From Tersicoccus solisilvae (GTDB taxonomy: Bacteria > Actinomycetota > Actinomycetes > Actinomycetales > Micrococcaceae), in the NCBI RefSeq assembly GCF_014643255.1, contig NZ_BMJI01000007.1:1-64000 (forward strand): DNA of 64,000 bases. Direction: 5' to 3'. Below the pieces are notes generated by a model that worked only from the letters and a program-made list of their open reading frames with translations, was not told the DNA's origin and made no database searches. How positions within the stretch are numbered: the first letter of the stretch is position 1; the number at the start of each line of letters is the position of its first letter. This document shows, one piece after another, positions 53,000-62,967 of this stretch. Position numbers and translations under genes: made by a program.

Positions 53000-54253
53000 T
53001 CAGCCGTGGATGGTCACGTGGAACCGGGACGTGCGGTCGAACGCGAGCCGCAGGTGCTGGCTGCGCCAGTACCAGACCAGCCCCACGACGGCGGCGCCGA
53101 CCCCGGAGGCGGCACCGGCGACCAGGGCCCACGGGGGCCCGAAGCTGTCGGAGATCCACCCGACGACCGGCGCCCCCAGCGGGGTGCCGCCCATGAAGAT
53201 GGCGAAGTAGAGGGCCATCACCCGGCCGCGCAGGGCCGGTTCGGTGGTCGTCTGCACGTAGGCGTTGGCCGACGTCATCACCGTCAGGGCCGTCAACCCG
53301 CAGAGGATGAGGGCGCCGCCGAACAGCACCGGGTTCGGCGCGAGCGCGGCCAGCACGCACGCCACCCCGAACAGGCCGCCGGCACCGAAGATGAAGCGCA
53401 GGCGCGGTCGTTCGCGCCGGGCGGAGGCGAGCGTGCCCACCACCGAGCCGATCGCCATCACGGAGGAGAGGACGCCGAACCCGTCGGCCTGCAGCCCGAA
53501 CTGGGTGCGCGCCATGCCGGCGATGAAGACGGCGAAGTTCAGCCCGAACGTGCCGATGAGGAAGATGGCGGTCAGGACGGCGATGATGTCGCCGCGGCCC
53601 CGCACGTAGCGGAAGCCTTCCCGGATCAGGCCGCGCCCGGCCTTCGCCCGTGGCAGCACCCGCAGCTGGTCCGTCCGCAGCGCCAGGATCGCGCCGATCA
53701 TGACGGCGAAGCTGATGGCGTTGAGCAGGAACACCCAGCCGGAACCGATGGCGGCGACCAGCAGGCCGGCGACGGCGGGCCCGATCATCCGCGCGACGTT
53801 GAAAGACATGCTGTTCAGCGCGACGGCGTTCGGCACGAACTCGTCACGGACCAGTTCGGAGACGACCGTCTGCCGGGCGGGCCCGTCCAGCGTGGCGACG
53901 ATGCCGAGGCCGAGCGCGAAGGCGTATACGTGCCAGAGGTCGGCCGTGCCGGTGATGACCATGGTTCCCAGACCGACGGCGAGCACGGCCATGGCCGCCT
54001 GCGTGCCGATCAGCAGGTGGCGGCGGTTCATCCGATCCGCGAGCACGCCCGAGACGGGGGCGAGCAGCAGCTGCGGGCCGAACTGCAGCGCCATCACGAT
54101 GCCCATGGCGGTGGCGTCCTGGTGGGTCAGCTCGTTGTAGACCAGCCAGTCCTGGGCGGTCCGCTGCATCCAGGTGCCGATGTTGGAGACGAGCGCGCCG
54201 ATGCACCAGAGCCGGAAGTTGAGGAACTGGAGCGATCGGAACGTGGACCTCAC
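53000..54253 (-). CDS. MFS transporter, DHA3-like (enterobactin-exporter type)
   Basis: Transporter of 417 residues, 12 helices. It opens RSLQFLNFRLWCIGALVSNI then GTWMQRTAQDWLVYNEL, typical of the EntS/DHA3 branch, with GVLADRMNRRHLL between helices 2 and 3. GTG 54251 overlaps the stop of the DUF3027 gene (GTGA), so it is the third gene of a csp-DUF3027-MFS operon. Relatives export siderophores or macrolides; no siderophore genes are nearby. Confidence 0.9.
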   Translation of the reverse strand: MRSTFRSLQFLNFRLWCIGALVSNIGTWMQRTAQDWLVYNELTHQDATAMGIVMALQFGPQLLLAPVSGVLADRMNRRHLLIGTQAAMAVLAVGLGTMVITGTADLWHVYAFALGLGIVATLDGPARQTVVSELVRDEFVPNAVALNSMSFNVARMIGPAVAGLLVAAIGSGWVFLLNAISFAVMIGAILALRTDQLRVLPRAKAGRGLIREGFRYVRGRGDIIAVLTAIFLIGTFGLNFAVFIAGMARTQFGLQADGFGVLSSVMAIGSVVGTLASARRERPRLRFIFGAGGLFGVACVLAALAPNPVLFGGALILCGLTALTVMTSANAYVQTTTEPALRGRVMALYFAIFMGGTPLGAPVVGWISDSFGPPWALVAGAASGVGAAVVGLVWYWRSQHLRLAFDRTSRFHVTIHG

Positions 54254-55110
54254 GCTTCGGTGGCCTCCTCGGCCCCGTCGGCGACGGCGTCCTCGGTGTC
54301 CTCCTCGGTGCGGACGCCCTCGGCCTCGGCGGACAAGTCCGGTTCCGGCTCGTCGTCCTCCTCGCCCGGCAGCTCCCGGCCGTCCGCCTCGGGCCGGGAG
54401 AGCAGGGTGGCGTCGTCGTCGACGATCTCGGCGTCGTCCGCGGCGATCGCGGCGTCCGCCTCCCCGTCCGGCGTCGGGGTGCCTTCGGACCGGGTCTCCT
54501 CGGACGGGCCCTCCTCGACCGGGGGCTGCGCGGCGGAGGTGTCGGCGGCGGCGTCGCTGGCCGCGGCGTCGTCGGGCTGCTGGGCCGCCGTGGCATCGGT
54601 GTCGTCGGGCTGCTGCCCCTCGACCTCGTGGTCCTCGGGGCGCAACCGGTCCGCCCACGGGATCCACGGGGGCGCCAGCAGGGCTCCCTGCCCCGGCGCG
54701 AGCCCGATCTCGCACACCGTCACGGCGCGGGAACGCGGGACACGGGCGAGCACGACGAACCAGTTCCAGCCCTGGTAGCCGGGCAGCACGGAGGCGAAGG
54801 AGTGGGTGACGAGGCGTTCACCGTCGACGGTCGTCCCGGCGTGTTCGCCGAGCTGCTCGTCCCGGGCGATGTCCGCCAGCGCGGCGCGGGCGACGTCCCG
54901 CGCTGCGATCAGGACGGCGTCGGGACGCGCGGCACGGCGTCGCACCGGTCGTGCGGCGGGCACGTCCGTGCCGGCACCGTCCACCGGGGCATCCTCCACC
55001 GGGGCATCCTCCGGCAGGGTCGTCTCCGGCTCGACGGGTTCGGTGGACTCGGTGGTCGCGGCCCCGGCCGTCTCCGGCTCGGTGGGCTCGGTCGTCGAGG
55101 ACTCAGGCAT
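54250..55110 (-). CDS. DUF3027 protein
   Basis: Protein of 286 residues. The conserved core (about residues 65-160) includes HSFASVLPGYQGWNWFVVLA, VPRSRAVTVCEIGLAPG and PPWIPWADRLRPED. Both ends are acidic, Ala/Glu/Pro-rich and probably disordered. Actinobacteria regularly carry this gene directly after a cold-shock-domain gene, as here, where the csp stop overlaps its ATG by eight bases. Function is unknown; the pairing suggests a role in RNA handling or growth control. Confidence 0.9.
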   Translation of the reverse strand: MPESSTTEPTEPETAGAATTESTEPVEPETTLPEDAPVEDAPVDGAGTDVPAARPVRRRAARPDAVLIAARDVARAALADIARDEQLGEHAGTTVDGERLVTHSFASVLPGYQGWNWFVVLARVPRSRAVTVCEIGLAPGQGALLAPPWIPWADRLRPEDHEVEGQQPDDTDATAAQQPDDAAASDAAADTSAAQPPVEEGPSEETRSEGTPTPDGEADAAIAADDAEIVDDDATLLSRPEADGRELPGEEDDEPEPDLSAEAEGVRTEEDTEDAVADGAEEATEA

Positions 55111-55486
55111 CGAGATCGTCAGCGACGCGGCGCAGGAGGGAAGCGACCTTGGTGGCGGACCCCTTCTCGGGGTACCGGCCGCGGCGCAGCCCGTTGGACA
55201 CCTGGTCCAGCACCTTGATCAGGTCCTCGGTGATCGCGGCCATGTCCTCGGCCGGCTTGCGTGCGGCCCGGGCCACCGACGGCGGGGCGTCCACGACCCG
55301 GACCGACAGGGCCTGCGCCCCGCGCTTGCCGTCGGCGATGCCGAACTCCATCCGGGTGCCCGGCTTGACCTCCTTGTGGTCCGCCGGCAGGGCCGAGGCG
55401 TGCAGGAACACCTCCCGCCCGTCATCGGTGGACAGGAACCCGAAACCGCGGTCCGCATCGAACCACTTCACCTTGCCGAACGGCAC
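55103..55486 (-). CDS. Cold-shock-domain protein with C-terminal extension
   Basis: Protein of 127 residues. The first 67 form the cold-shock fold with RNP motifs KVKWFDADRGFGFLS and EVFLHASAL. The remaining 60 residues (KPAEDMAAITEDLIKVLDQV then RRGRYPEKGSATKVASLL) are a helical extension found in actinobacterial homologues linked to DUF3027. GTG 55484 follows GAGG; the preceding codon is GTA, so no earlier start suits. It binds RNA or single-stranded DNA. Translation is coupled to the DUF3027 gene. Confidence 0.92.
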   Translation of the reverse strand: MPFGKVKWFDADRGFGFLSTDDGREVFLHASALPADHKEVKPGTRMEFGIADGKRGAQALSVRVVDAPPSVARAARKPAEDMAAITEDLIKVLDQVSNGLRRGRYPEKGSATKVASLLRRVADDLDA

Positions 55487-55727
55487 GTCTACCTCACTCC
55501 TTCGGCGCGCGTCCCCCGCACGCCCGATCGTCACCACCGGGACGCCGCGCGCCCCGACCCGGGCGGCCGCGAGGCGGCGGGTCCGCGAACCGGTCATGGT
55601 CCGCGGCCGGCCGGGGATGCGTCCCCGAGCCGGCCCGCCGGCGGACGGCCCGCCGGAAAGTCTGTTCCCCCTAGGTTAGCCGCTGCCGCCGACAGCGCCG
55701 CAGCCGTCCGCTGGTAGCGTTACGGGC

Positions 55728-56018
55728 ATGTCCTCGCGTACCCCGGCGCGCGGGACGACGCCGACCCCGACCGCCACGGCGGCACCGCCCCGACGAGCCC
55801 GCCACGGCCTGGCGATCGCCGCGGCCGTCATCGCGCTCGTCTCCGTCGCGGCCCTGCTCGCCGTTCTGCTCACCACCATGGTCGGCGCCCGCCCGTGGGC
55901 CGGCCTGGTGGGGATCGCGATGATCGGCATGCCGCTCGCCTTCCTGGCCGCCGTGGGCCTCGTGATCGACGCGATCCGCGGCCGTCGCAGCACCGCCGGG
56001 AGGCGCGGCCGCCCGTGA
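55728..56018 (+). CDS. Small two-helix membrane protein
   Basis: Protein of 96 residues with two hydrophobic segments (about 28-50, GLAIAAAVIALVSVAALLAVLL, shown in part, and 58-80) flanked by basic tails. No family is recognised. Its stop overlaps the start of the helicase-associated gene (GTGA), so it leads the XPB operon. The upstream gap of 241 bp separates it from the divergent cold-shock operon. Confidence 0.75.
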   Translation: MSSRTPARGTTPTPTATAAPPRRARHGLAIAAAVIALVSVAALLAVLLTTMVGARPWAGLVGIAMIGMPLAFLAAVGLVIDAIRGRRSTAGRRGRP

Positions 56019-58342
56019 GCGAGGTCACCGACCTCGCCGCCGACCTCGCGGCGTCCTCCGACCCGGACCTGATCCGGCTGCTCGAGGCCAGGCCCGATCT
56101 GCTGGCCGGCGCGTCGGACATCGCGGCCCTGGCCGCACGCGCCCTGTCCCGGCTCTCGCTGCAGCGCGCCCTCGAGACGCTCGACCGGCCGCACCTGGGC
56201 GTACTCGAGGCCACCGTCGTGCTCGCGGAGCTGGGCGACGGCGCCCCCGTCACCAGCGAGACCCTCGCCGCGGCACTGCCCGGCGTGCCCACCGCCGTCC
56301 TCACCGCCCTGATCGCCGACCTCTCCGCCCTCCGCCTGCTGAGCACCACCGGTGCCGGCTCCGCCGCGGTCCGCCCCGCGAGCGCCCTCACCGACGCCCT
56401 CGGCCTGCACCCGGCGGGCCTCGGCCGCAGCCTCGCTCGCCTCGTCGCCGGCTCCCCCGCGGCCACCGCCATCCGGCAGCGGGTCCCGGCCGCCCGCGTC
56501 GCCGGCGGCCCCACCGCCGTCGCCGACCTGCGTGCCCTGCTCGCCACCGCCCCCGCCGGCACCGCCGAGCTGCTCGACCGCTTCCGGTCCACCCCGGTGG
56601 CCGAACTGCGGAACGCCACCCGACCGCCCGGGCCGGCCGACACCGACCCGAGCGACCCGGTCGCCTGGCTGCTGCATCACGGGATCCTCGTGCCGATCGG
56701 CGGGGACCACGTCGAGCTGCCCCGGGAGGCCGGACTGGCGGCGCGCCACGGTGCGGTCCATCCGCGGCTGCCCCTGGACCCTCCGTCCGCCGACGGTGCC
56801 CGGGTGCCGGACGCCGTGCGCGACAACGCCGCCCTCGCCGCGATCGGCGAGTGCCTGCGTCTGCTCACCGTCCTGCACGAGGAGACCGACCGACGGCCCC
56901 TGGCCACGCTGCGTGCCGGCGGTGTCGGGGTGCGCGAGCTGCGGCGGGTCGCGCGGACACTCGGTGTCGACGAGGCCGCGGCCGGCGTGCTGATCGAGCT
57001 CGCCGCCGTCATCGGCCTGCTCGTGCCGGACGAGAGCCACCCCGAGCACCGCGCCGTGACCGCCCCGGCCTGGCTGGACGCGCCCCGGGCCGAGCAGTGG
57101 ACCCTGCTGGCCGCGGCCTGGCGCGCGTCGCGCCGGGTGCCCGCCCTCGCCGGCACCACCCGCCCGGACGGCGCCACCGTCGCCCCGCTGTCCGCCGAGG
57201 CGGGTCGACCGGACGCGGCCGCGGCGCGTGAGCGGCTGCTGACCACCCTGGCCGACCTCGCCACGGAGCGGCCCGGGGCGGCACTCACCGACGACGTCCT
57301 CCGGGAGCGCGTGGCGTGGCGGTGGCCGCGGTCCTCCGCCCGCCTGCTGCCCCTGGTGCCTGCCGTCCTGACCGAGGCGCGGATGCTGGGTCTGACGGGC
57401 GCGTCCGCGTTGACCGGCGCCGGGGAACGGATTGCCGTCGGTGACGACGCCGGGGCGACCGCCCGGCTCGGGGCCGTCCTGCCGCCACCGGTCGAGACGG
57501 TCCTGCTCCAGGCGGACCTGACCGCCGTCGCGCCGGGACCGTTGAGCCGGGAGGCCGCGCGGACGCTGGCGAGCATGGCGGACCGCGAAGGCCGCGGCCC
57601 CGCCGAGCAGTACCGGTTCTCCGCCGCGTCGGTGCAACGGGCGCTCGACGGCGGGCAGGACGCGCCCGCACTCCTGGCTCGCCTGCGCCGGCTCAGCCCC
57701 GGCCCGTTGCCCCAGCCGCTGGTGTACCTCGTCGAGGACACGGCGGCCCGCAGCGGTCGGGTTCGGATCGGTGCCGCGGCCGGCTACGTCAGCGTGACCG
57801 ACCCCGCGGAGCTGGACGCGCTGCTCGCCCTCGCCGACGGGCCCGGCACGGACCGGCTCAGGCTGCGCCGCCTGGCGCCCACCGTGGCGGTGTCCGCCCT
57901 CGCCCCCGAATCGCTGCGCGCCGAACTCGCGCGGGCCGGCGTCCACTCCACCCGGGAGGGCACACTCCCGCCCGAGGATGCGGGTACGGGTCCCGCCGGC
58001 GATCCCGCGCCCGGTCCCGAGGCGGAACCGGACTCCGAGCCGGAACCGGCGTCCGCGGCGGCCGAGTTCGTCGCGGCGCTGCGTCGTCGTGCCGCGGACC
58101 CGCCCCGGCCGGGCCGGCCCGATCCGGAGACGGCGACGCTGCTCGACCTGCACCTGATCCGTGCCGCCACCCGCGACGGGCAGGCGCTGACCGTCGTCAC
58201 CGTGGACGCGACCGGGAATCAACGCCGCGACGTCCTCGTTCCCCTCTCGGTCACCGGGGGTCGACTGCGCGCCTTCGACCCGCACCGCGACGCCGAACGG
58301 GTGATCAGCCTGCCCCGCATCGTCGAGGTGCTGCCGGCATGA
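56015..58342 (+). CDS. Helicase-associated protein (Rv0862c-like)
   Basis: Protein of 775 residues, Ala/Leu/Arg-rich, without Walker motifs. It contains repeated helical segments and a C-terminal region with RLRRLSPGPLPQPLVYLVED then RVRIGAAAGYVSV, typical of the helicase C-terminal-domain-containing family that sits next to XPB in mycobacteria and relatives. The end (LVPLSVTGGRLRAFDPHRD) resembles a WYL-like or regulatory domain. It starts at GTG 56015 overlapping the previous stop and precedes XPB by 49 bp. It probably modulates the helicase; the mechanism is unknown. Confidence 0.85.
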   Translation: MSEVTDLAADLAASSDPDLIRLLEARPDLLAGASDIAALAARALSRLSLQRALETLDRPHLGVLEATVVLAELGDGAPVTSETLAAALPGVPTAVLTALIADLSALRLLSTTGAGSAAVRPASALTDALGLHPAGLGRSLARLVAGSPAATAIRQRVPAARVAGGPTAVADLRALLATAPAGTAELLDRFRSTPVAELRNATRPPGPADTDPSDPVAWLLHHGILVPIGGDHVELPREAGLAARHGAVHPRLPLDPPSADGARVPDAVRDNAALAAIGECLRLLTVLHEETDRRPLATLRAGGVGVRELRRVARTLGVDEAAAGVLIELAAVIGLLVPDESHPEHRAVTAPAWLDAPRAEQWTLLAAAWRASRRVPALAGTTRPDGATVAPLSAEAGRPDAAAARERLLTTLADLATERPGAALTDDVLRERVAWRWPRSSARLLPLVPAVLTEARMLGLTGASALTGAGERIAVGDDAGATARLGAVLPPPVETVLLQADLTAVAPGPLSREAARTLASMADREGRGPAEQYRFSAASVQRALDGGQDAPALLARLRRLSPGPLPQPLVYLVEDTAARSGRVRIGAAAGYVSVTDPAELDALLALADGPGTDRLRLRRLAPTVAVSALAPESLRAELARAGVHSTREGTLPPEDAGTGPAGDPAPGPEAEPDSEPEPASAAAEFVAALRRRAADPPRPGRPDPETATLLDLHLIRAATRDGQALTVVTVDATGNQRRDVLVPLSVTGGRLRAFDPHRDAERVISLPRIVEVLPA

Positions 58343-58391
58343 CCGTCCCCGGCCCGACCGCCGACCCGTCGTCCACCCCGAGGTACCGCCC

Positions 58392-60038
58392 GTGAGCACC
58401 GGCCCCCTGATCGTCCAGAGCGACAAGACCATCCTGCTGGAGGTCGACCACGAGCTGGCCGACGAGGCGCGGCACGCCATCGCCCCCTTCGCCGAGCTGG
58501 AGCGGGCGCCCGAGCACATGCACACCTACCGGCTCACCCCGATCGGCCTGTGGAACGCCCGGTCGGCGGGCCTGGACGCCGAGCAGGTCCTCGACACCCT
58601 GCTGCGCTACTCCCGGTTCCCCGTCCCGCACGCCCTGCTCGTGGACATCGAGGACACGATGTCGCGCTACGGCCGCGTGGTGCTGGAGCAGGACGAGCTG
58701 CACGGACTCGTGCTGCGCGGCGACGACTACCCGGTGCTCGAGGAGATCCTGCACGCCCCGAAGATCGAGCCCCTGCTCGGTCCGCGGATCGACGGGGAGA
58801 CGGTCGTCGTCCACTCCTCGCAGCGCGGCGCCCTGAAGCAGGCGCTGCTGCGGCTGGGTTGGCCGGCCGAGGACCGGGCCGGCTACGTCGACGGCACCCC
58901 CCACCTCATCGGTCTGGACGAGACGGACTGGTCCCTGCGGCCCTACCAGCAGCAGGCGATCGAGAACTTCTGGGCGGGCGGGTCCGGCGTCGTCGTCCTG
59001 CCCTGCGGCGCCGGCAAGACCCTCGTCGGCGCCGGCGCGATGGCCGTCGGGTGCACCACCACCCTGATCCTCGTCACCAACACCGTCGCGGCCCGGCAGT
59101 GGAAGGACGAGCTGCTGCGCCGCACCACCCTGACCGAGGCCGAGATCGGCGAGTACTCGGGGGCCGTCAAGGAGGTCCGCCCCGTCACCATCGCCACCTA
59201 CCAGGTGCTCACCACGAAGCGAGGCGGCCTGTACCCGCACCTGGAACTGGTGAACGAGAACGACTGGGGCCTGATCATCTACGACGAGGTGCACCTGCTG
59301 CCCGCGCCGATCTTCAAGCTGACCGCCGACCTGCAGGCCCGCCGCCGGCTGGGCCTGACGGCCACGCTGGTGCGGGAGGACGGGCGCGAGGGCGAGGTGT
59401 TCTCCCTGATCGGGCCCAAGCGGTACGACGCCCCCTGGAAGGACATCGAGGCGCAGGGCTACATCGCGCCGGCCGTGTGCGTCGAGGTCCGCGTCGACCT
59501 GCCCCGCGACGAGCGGATGGCCTACGCGATGGCCGACGACGCCGACAAGTACCGCCTCGGCGCCACCAGCGAGACGAAGCTGAGCGTGATCGAGGCGATC
59601 GCCCGGCACCACGCCGGGGAGCAGACCCTCGTCATCGGCCAGTACCTCGACCAGCTGGACGAGCTCGGCGACCGGCTGGACGCACCGGTGATCAAGGGCA
59701 CGACGTCGGTGGCCGTCCGGCAGCGCCTGTTCGACGAGTTCCGCTCCGGGCAGCGACGCACGCTCGTCGTCTCCAAGGTGGCCAACTTCTCCCTCGACCT
59801 GCCCGAGGCCACCGTCGCCATCCAGGTGTCCGGCGCGTTCGGCTCCCGGCAGGAGGAGGCGCAGCGGCTCGGCCGCCTGCTCCGCCCCAAGGCCGACGGC
59901 CGGGCGGCGCACTTCTACACCGTCGTCGCCCGCGACACCGTCGACCAGGAGTACGCCGCCCGCCGGCAGCGCTTCCTGGCCGAGCAGGGCTACTCGTACG
60001 AGATCGTCGACGCCGGGGACGTGCCCACCGACCGGTAG
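58392..60038 (+). CDS. XPB/Ssl2-type DNA repair helicase
   Basis: Superfamily 2 helicase of 548 residues. It has an N-terminal damage-recognition-like domain, then Walker A VVLPCGAGKTLVGAGAM, DEVH in LIIYDEVHLLPAP, motif III with RRLGLTATLVREDG (containing the RED motif), and motif VI QEEAQRLGRLLRPK. Bacterial XPB is found in actinobacteria and unwinds DNA 3' to 5', with a proposed repair role. GTG 58392 follows GAGGTA. It is last in the three-gene operon with its usual partner. Confidence 0.95.
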   Translation: MSTGPLIVQSDKTILLEVDHELADEARHAIAPFAELERAPEHMHTYRLTPIGLWNARSAGLDAEQVLDTLLRYSRFPVPHALLVDIEDTMSRYGRVVLEQDELHGLVLRGDDYPVLEEILHAPKIEPLLGPRIDGETVVVHSSQRGALKQALLRLGWPAEDRAGYVDGTPHLIGLDETDWSLRPYQQQAIENFWAGGSGVVVLPCGAGKTLVGAGAMAVGCTTTLILVTNTVAARQWKDELLRRTTLTEAEIGEYSGAVKEVRPVTIATYQVLTTKRGGLYPHLELVNENDWGLIIYDEVHLLPAPIFKLTADLQARRRLGLTATLVREDGREGEVFSLIGPKRYDAPWKDIEAQGYIAPAVCVEVRVDLPRDERMAYAMADDADKYRLGATSETKLSVIEAIARHHAGEQTLVIGQYLDQLDELGDRLDAPVIKGTTSVAVRQRLFDEFRSGQRRTLVVSKVANFSLDLPEATVAIQVSGAFGSRQEEAQRLGRLLRPKADGRAAHFYTVVARDTVDQEYAARRQRFLAEQGYSYEIVDAGDVPTDR

Positions 60039-60069
60039 GTGCGGGCGGCCCGCCGGTGCGCCGCGCCGC

Positions 60070-60687
60070 TCAGGCGGTGATACCGCCGATGATCAGGTCG
60101 ACGACGTCGCCGGCCATCGCCCGGAGGCTGTCCTCCGACTGCTGCCGTTGCCGGAACCACAGGTCGACGGCGTTCAGGCTGCTCAGCAACACGCGTGCCG
60201 CCAGCGCGGCGTCCACAGGGCGGAGGGAGCCGTCGGCGATGCCCTCGGCGATGACGCGACGGAACATGAGCTCGTACTCCTCGCGGCTCCGGTTGAGCCC
60301 CACCAGGGCGTCCCGCTGGCCGACCGTCAGTGATTCCGAGGACTGATCCCGCACCCCCTGGTGCACCACGCTGTGGTACGGGAAGTTCTCCATCAGATTC
60401 ATCACGTGGGCCGTCGCCATCGGACGCAGGCGCTCCAGCCCGGAACCGGGCGCGTCCGCCAGGGGATCCACCGCTTCGCGCACCATGGCCACGCCGCGGT
60501 CGTAGACCGCCAGGAACACGTCGAACTTCGAGCGGAAGTGGTAGTACACGAGGCCCTTGGTCCCGCCCACCGCGAGCGCGATGTCGTCGATCGTGGTCTG
60601 GGCGAAGCCGCGCCGGGTGAACGCCGCCGCCGCCGCGTCGAGCAGCCGGACCCGGATGTCCGGGTCGGTGCCGGCGGTCCTGATCAC
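60070..60687 (-). CDS. TetR-family regulator
   Basis: Regulator of 205 residues. The HTH is AAAAAFTRRGFAQTTIDDIA then GTKGLVYYHFRSKFDVFLAV. The ligand domain is helical with no informative motif. GTG 60685 follows GGAGGG; the ATG two bases away is out of frame. It is divergent from the SDR-thiolase operon, whose promoter contains a perfect palindrome, so local repression is likely. Confidence 0.9.
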   Translation of the reverse strand: MIRTAGTDPDIRVRLLDAAAAAFTRRGFAQTTIDDIALAVGGTKGLVYYHFRSKFDVFLAVYDRGVAMVREAVDPLADAPGSGLERLRPMATAHVMNLMENFPYHSVVHQGVRDQSSESLTVGQRDALVGLNRSREEYELMFRRVIAEGIADGSLRPVDAALAARVLLSSLNAVDLWFRQRQQSEDSLRAMAGDVVDLIIGGITA

Positions 60688-60738
60688 ATGCCCTCCATCG
60701 ACGAGTCCTCACATCATGGCACCCCCCACCCCGCCGTC

Positions 60739-60781
60739 TTGACACCGCTGTGACATGGCTTACAGTGATACTCGGTAGTAT
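60739..60781 (+). promoter_or_regulatory. SDR-thiolase promoter with overlapping TetR operator
   Basis: TTGACA (60739-60744), 16 bp, then TACAGT (60761-60766) is a near-consensus promoter, rare in this GC-rich DNA. ATACT-CGGT-AGTAT (60768-60781), a perfect palindrome, covers the expected transcription start about 25 bp before the SDR ATG. Binding of the divergently encoded TetR protein there would block transcription. Confidence 0.7.
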
Positions 60782-60802
60782 GTCGACGACGGGAGCTCTT
60801 CC

Positions 60803-61717
60803 ATGACCATCACCCTCGACGGACAGGTGGCCCTCGTCACCGGTGCCGGCACCGGGCTCGGACGCGCGCACGCGCTGGCCCTCGCCGAGCGCGGCGCCCG
60901 CGTCGTCGTCAACGACATCGACGCCGGGCCGGCCGCCGGATCCCCGGGCGCCGGCGTCGTCGCCGAGATCGAGGCGGCCGGCGGGCAGGCCGTCCTGGAG
61001 CGGTGCGACGTCGCCGACGCCGATGCGGTCGAGTCGATGGTGGCCCGCACCGTCGAGGCGTGGGGCCGCGTCGACATCCTGATCAACAACGCCGGCATCC
61101 TCCGGGACAAGTCCTTCGCCAAGTCCGACCTCGCCGACTTCCGGCAGGTCGTCGACGTCCACCTGATGGGGTCGGTGCACTGCTCCCGGGCGGTGTGGCC
61201 CCACATGGTCGAGCGGGGCTACGGCCGGATCCTGATGACCACGTCCGCCTCCGGCATCTACGGCAACTTCGGCCAGGCCAACTACGGGGCGGCGAAGGCC
61301 GCGGTCGTGGGCCTGATGAACGTCCTGGCCATCGAGGGCCGGACCCGGGGGATCCGGGTCAACGCGCTGGCCCCGACCGCCGCCACGCGGATGACCGAGG
61401 ATCTGCTCGAACCCGACGAGCTCGCCCGCCTCGCCCCGGAGACGGTCTCCCCCGGCGCGGTCTTCCTCGTCTCCCCGGACGCGCCCACCAAGACGATCCT
61501 CGCCGCCGGTGCCGGCGTCTTCGCCGTCGCCCGGATGGAGGAGTCGCGCGGCCTCCACCTGCCGGCCGACCGCCGCACCCCCGAGGACATCGCCGCGCAG
61601 TGGGAGCGGATCAGCGACATGACGGAGTCCGTGGTCACCGGCAGCGCGTTCGAACAGACCCGGCGCTACCTCGACCTCGTCCAGCGGGACGCCGAGCCGA
61701 CGGCGGCACGGTCGTGA
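60803..61717 (+). CDS. Short-chain dehydrogenase (3-hydroxyacyl-CoA dehydrogenase-like)
   Basis: SDR enzyme of 304 residues. The NAD site is [24 protein letters not shown] is in [14 protein letters not shown], and the catalytic Ser and Tyr-x3-Lys lie in [20 protein letters not shown]. The ILRD/KSF pattern and the C-terminal extension are those of multifunctional-enzyme-type 3-hydroxyacyl-CoA dehydrogenases. Its stop overlaps the thiolase start. Together they would carry out the last two steps of a beta-oxidation-like degradation. Confidence 0.9.
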   Translation: MTITLDGQVALVTGAGTGLGRAHALALAERGARVVVNDIDAGPAAGSPGAGVVAEIEAAGGQAVLERCDVADADAVESMVARTVEAWGRVDILINNAGILRDKSFAKSDLADFRQVVDVHLMGSVHCSRAVWPHMVERGYGRILMTTSASGIYGNFGQANYGAAKAAVVGLMNVLAIEGRTRGIRVNALAPTAATRMTEDLLEPDELARLAPETVSPGAVFLVSPDAPTKTILAAGAGVFAVARMEESRGLHLPADRRTPEDIAAQWERISDMTESVVTGSAFEQTRRYLDLVQRDAEPTAARS

Positions 61718-62910
61718 GGGAGGCGGCGATCGTCGCCACCGCACGGACCCCGATCGGACGGGCGTACCGGGGCGCCCTGGCGGACGTGTCCGGGCCGGCC
61801 CTGGCCGCGCACGCGATCACGGCGGCCGTCGACCGGGCGGGCGTGGAGCCGGGCGAGATCGAGGACGTCGTGCTCGGGTGCGCCATGCCCGAGGGCAGCA
61901 CCGGGTTCAACGTGGCCCGGCAGTCGGCCCTCCGCGCCGGCCTGCCGTCCTCCGTCCCCGGCATGACCATGGATCGGCAGTGCGCGTCCGGGCTGATGGC
62001 CATCGCCACCGCCGCCCACCAGATCGTCGGCGGCGGCATGACCACCGCCGTCGCGGGCGGCGTCGAATCGATCTCCCTCGTGCAGAACGAGCACCGGAAC
62101 CGGTACCGCGCCGAGGATGCCTGGCTGCGGGAGCGCCGCCCCTCGCTCTACCTCTCCATGCTCGAGACGGCGGAGATCGTCGCCGAGCGCTACGGGGTCG
62201 GCCGGGACCAGCAGGACGAGTTCGCGCTGCTCTCCCAGCGACGCACGGCGCGGGCTCAGGAGGCCGGGCTGTTCGACGACGAGATCGTGCCCCTGCCCGT
62301 GACGCCGCTCGACGCCGAGGCAGCGCCGGACGAGAACGGCCGCCGCGGCGTGCTCGGGCGCGACGAGGGCAATCGCCCCGCGACCACGCTCGACGGCCTG
62401 GGCGCCCTGCGACCGGTGCTGCCGGACGGACGGGCGTCCCGCACGTCCACGGTGACCGCGGGCAACGCCTCCCAGCTCTCCGACGGCGCGTCGGCGTCCG
62501 TGCTGATGGAGGCCGGGGCCGCGCGCGACCGCGGCCTGGACGTCCTCGGGATCTACCGCGGGACGGCGGTGACCGGCTGCGAGCCGGACGAGATGGGCAT
62601 CGGCCCCGTCGCGGCCGTCCCCCGGCTGCTCGACCGGCACGGCCTGACCGTGGCGGACATCGACCTGTGGGAGCTGAACGAGGCCTTCGCCTCCCAGGCG
62701 GTGTACTGCCGCGACCGGCTGGGCATCGACCCGGACCGGCTCAACGTCAACGGCGGTGCCATCGCGATCGGCCATCCGTACGGAATGAGCGGCGCCCGGC
62801 TGGTCGGCCACGCCCTCCTGGAGGGCCGCCGCCGGGGCGCCCGGTACGCCGTCGTCACCATGTGCGTGGGCGGCGGCATGGGCGCTGCCGGCCTCCTCGA
62901 GATCACCTGA
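61714..62910 (+). CDS. Acetyl-CoA acyltransferase (thiolase)
   Basis: Thiolase of 398 residues. The nucleophilic Cys is in [20 protein letters not shown]; the C-terminal catalytic His is in [20 protein letters not shown] and Cys in [28 protein letters not shown] is also diagnostic. It cleaves a 3-ketoacyl-CoA, or condenses in the reverse direction. GTG 61714 overlaps the SDR stop (GTGA). No acyl-CoA dehydrogenase or hydratase is visible before the window ends. Confidence 0.94.
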   Translation: MREAAIVATARTPIGRAYRGALADVSGPALAAHAITAAVDRAGVEPGEIEDVVLGCAMPEGSTGFNVARQSALRAGLPSSVPGMTMDRQCASGLMAIATAAHQIVGGGMTTAVAGGVESISLVQNEHRNRYRAEDAWLRERRPSLYLSMLETAEIVAERYGVGRDQQDEFALLSQRRTARAQEAGLFDDEIVPLPVTPLDAEAAPDENGRRGVLGRDEGNRPATTLDGLGALRPVLPDGRASRTSTVTAGNASQLSDGASASVLMEAGAARDRGLDVLGIYRGTAVTGCEPDEMGIGPVAAVPRLLDRHGLTVADIDLWELNEAFASQAVYCRDRLGIDPDRLNVNGGAIAIGHPYGMSGARLVGHALLEGRRRGARYAVVTMCVGGGMGAAGLLEIT

Positions 62911-62967
62911 GCCGCACCGCGCGGCCCGATCCCCCGAATCCACCCCTCGAGCAAGGATGAGTGCACC

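Noticed and set aside
55669-55687. CTAGGTTAGCC resembling a DtxR/IdeR box near the cold-shock gene
   Set aside because: Only one half-site matches; the second half (GCTGCC) departs from the palindromic consensus.
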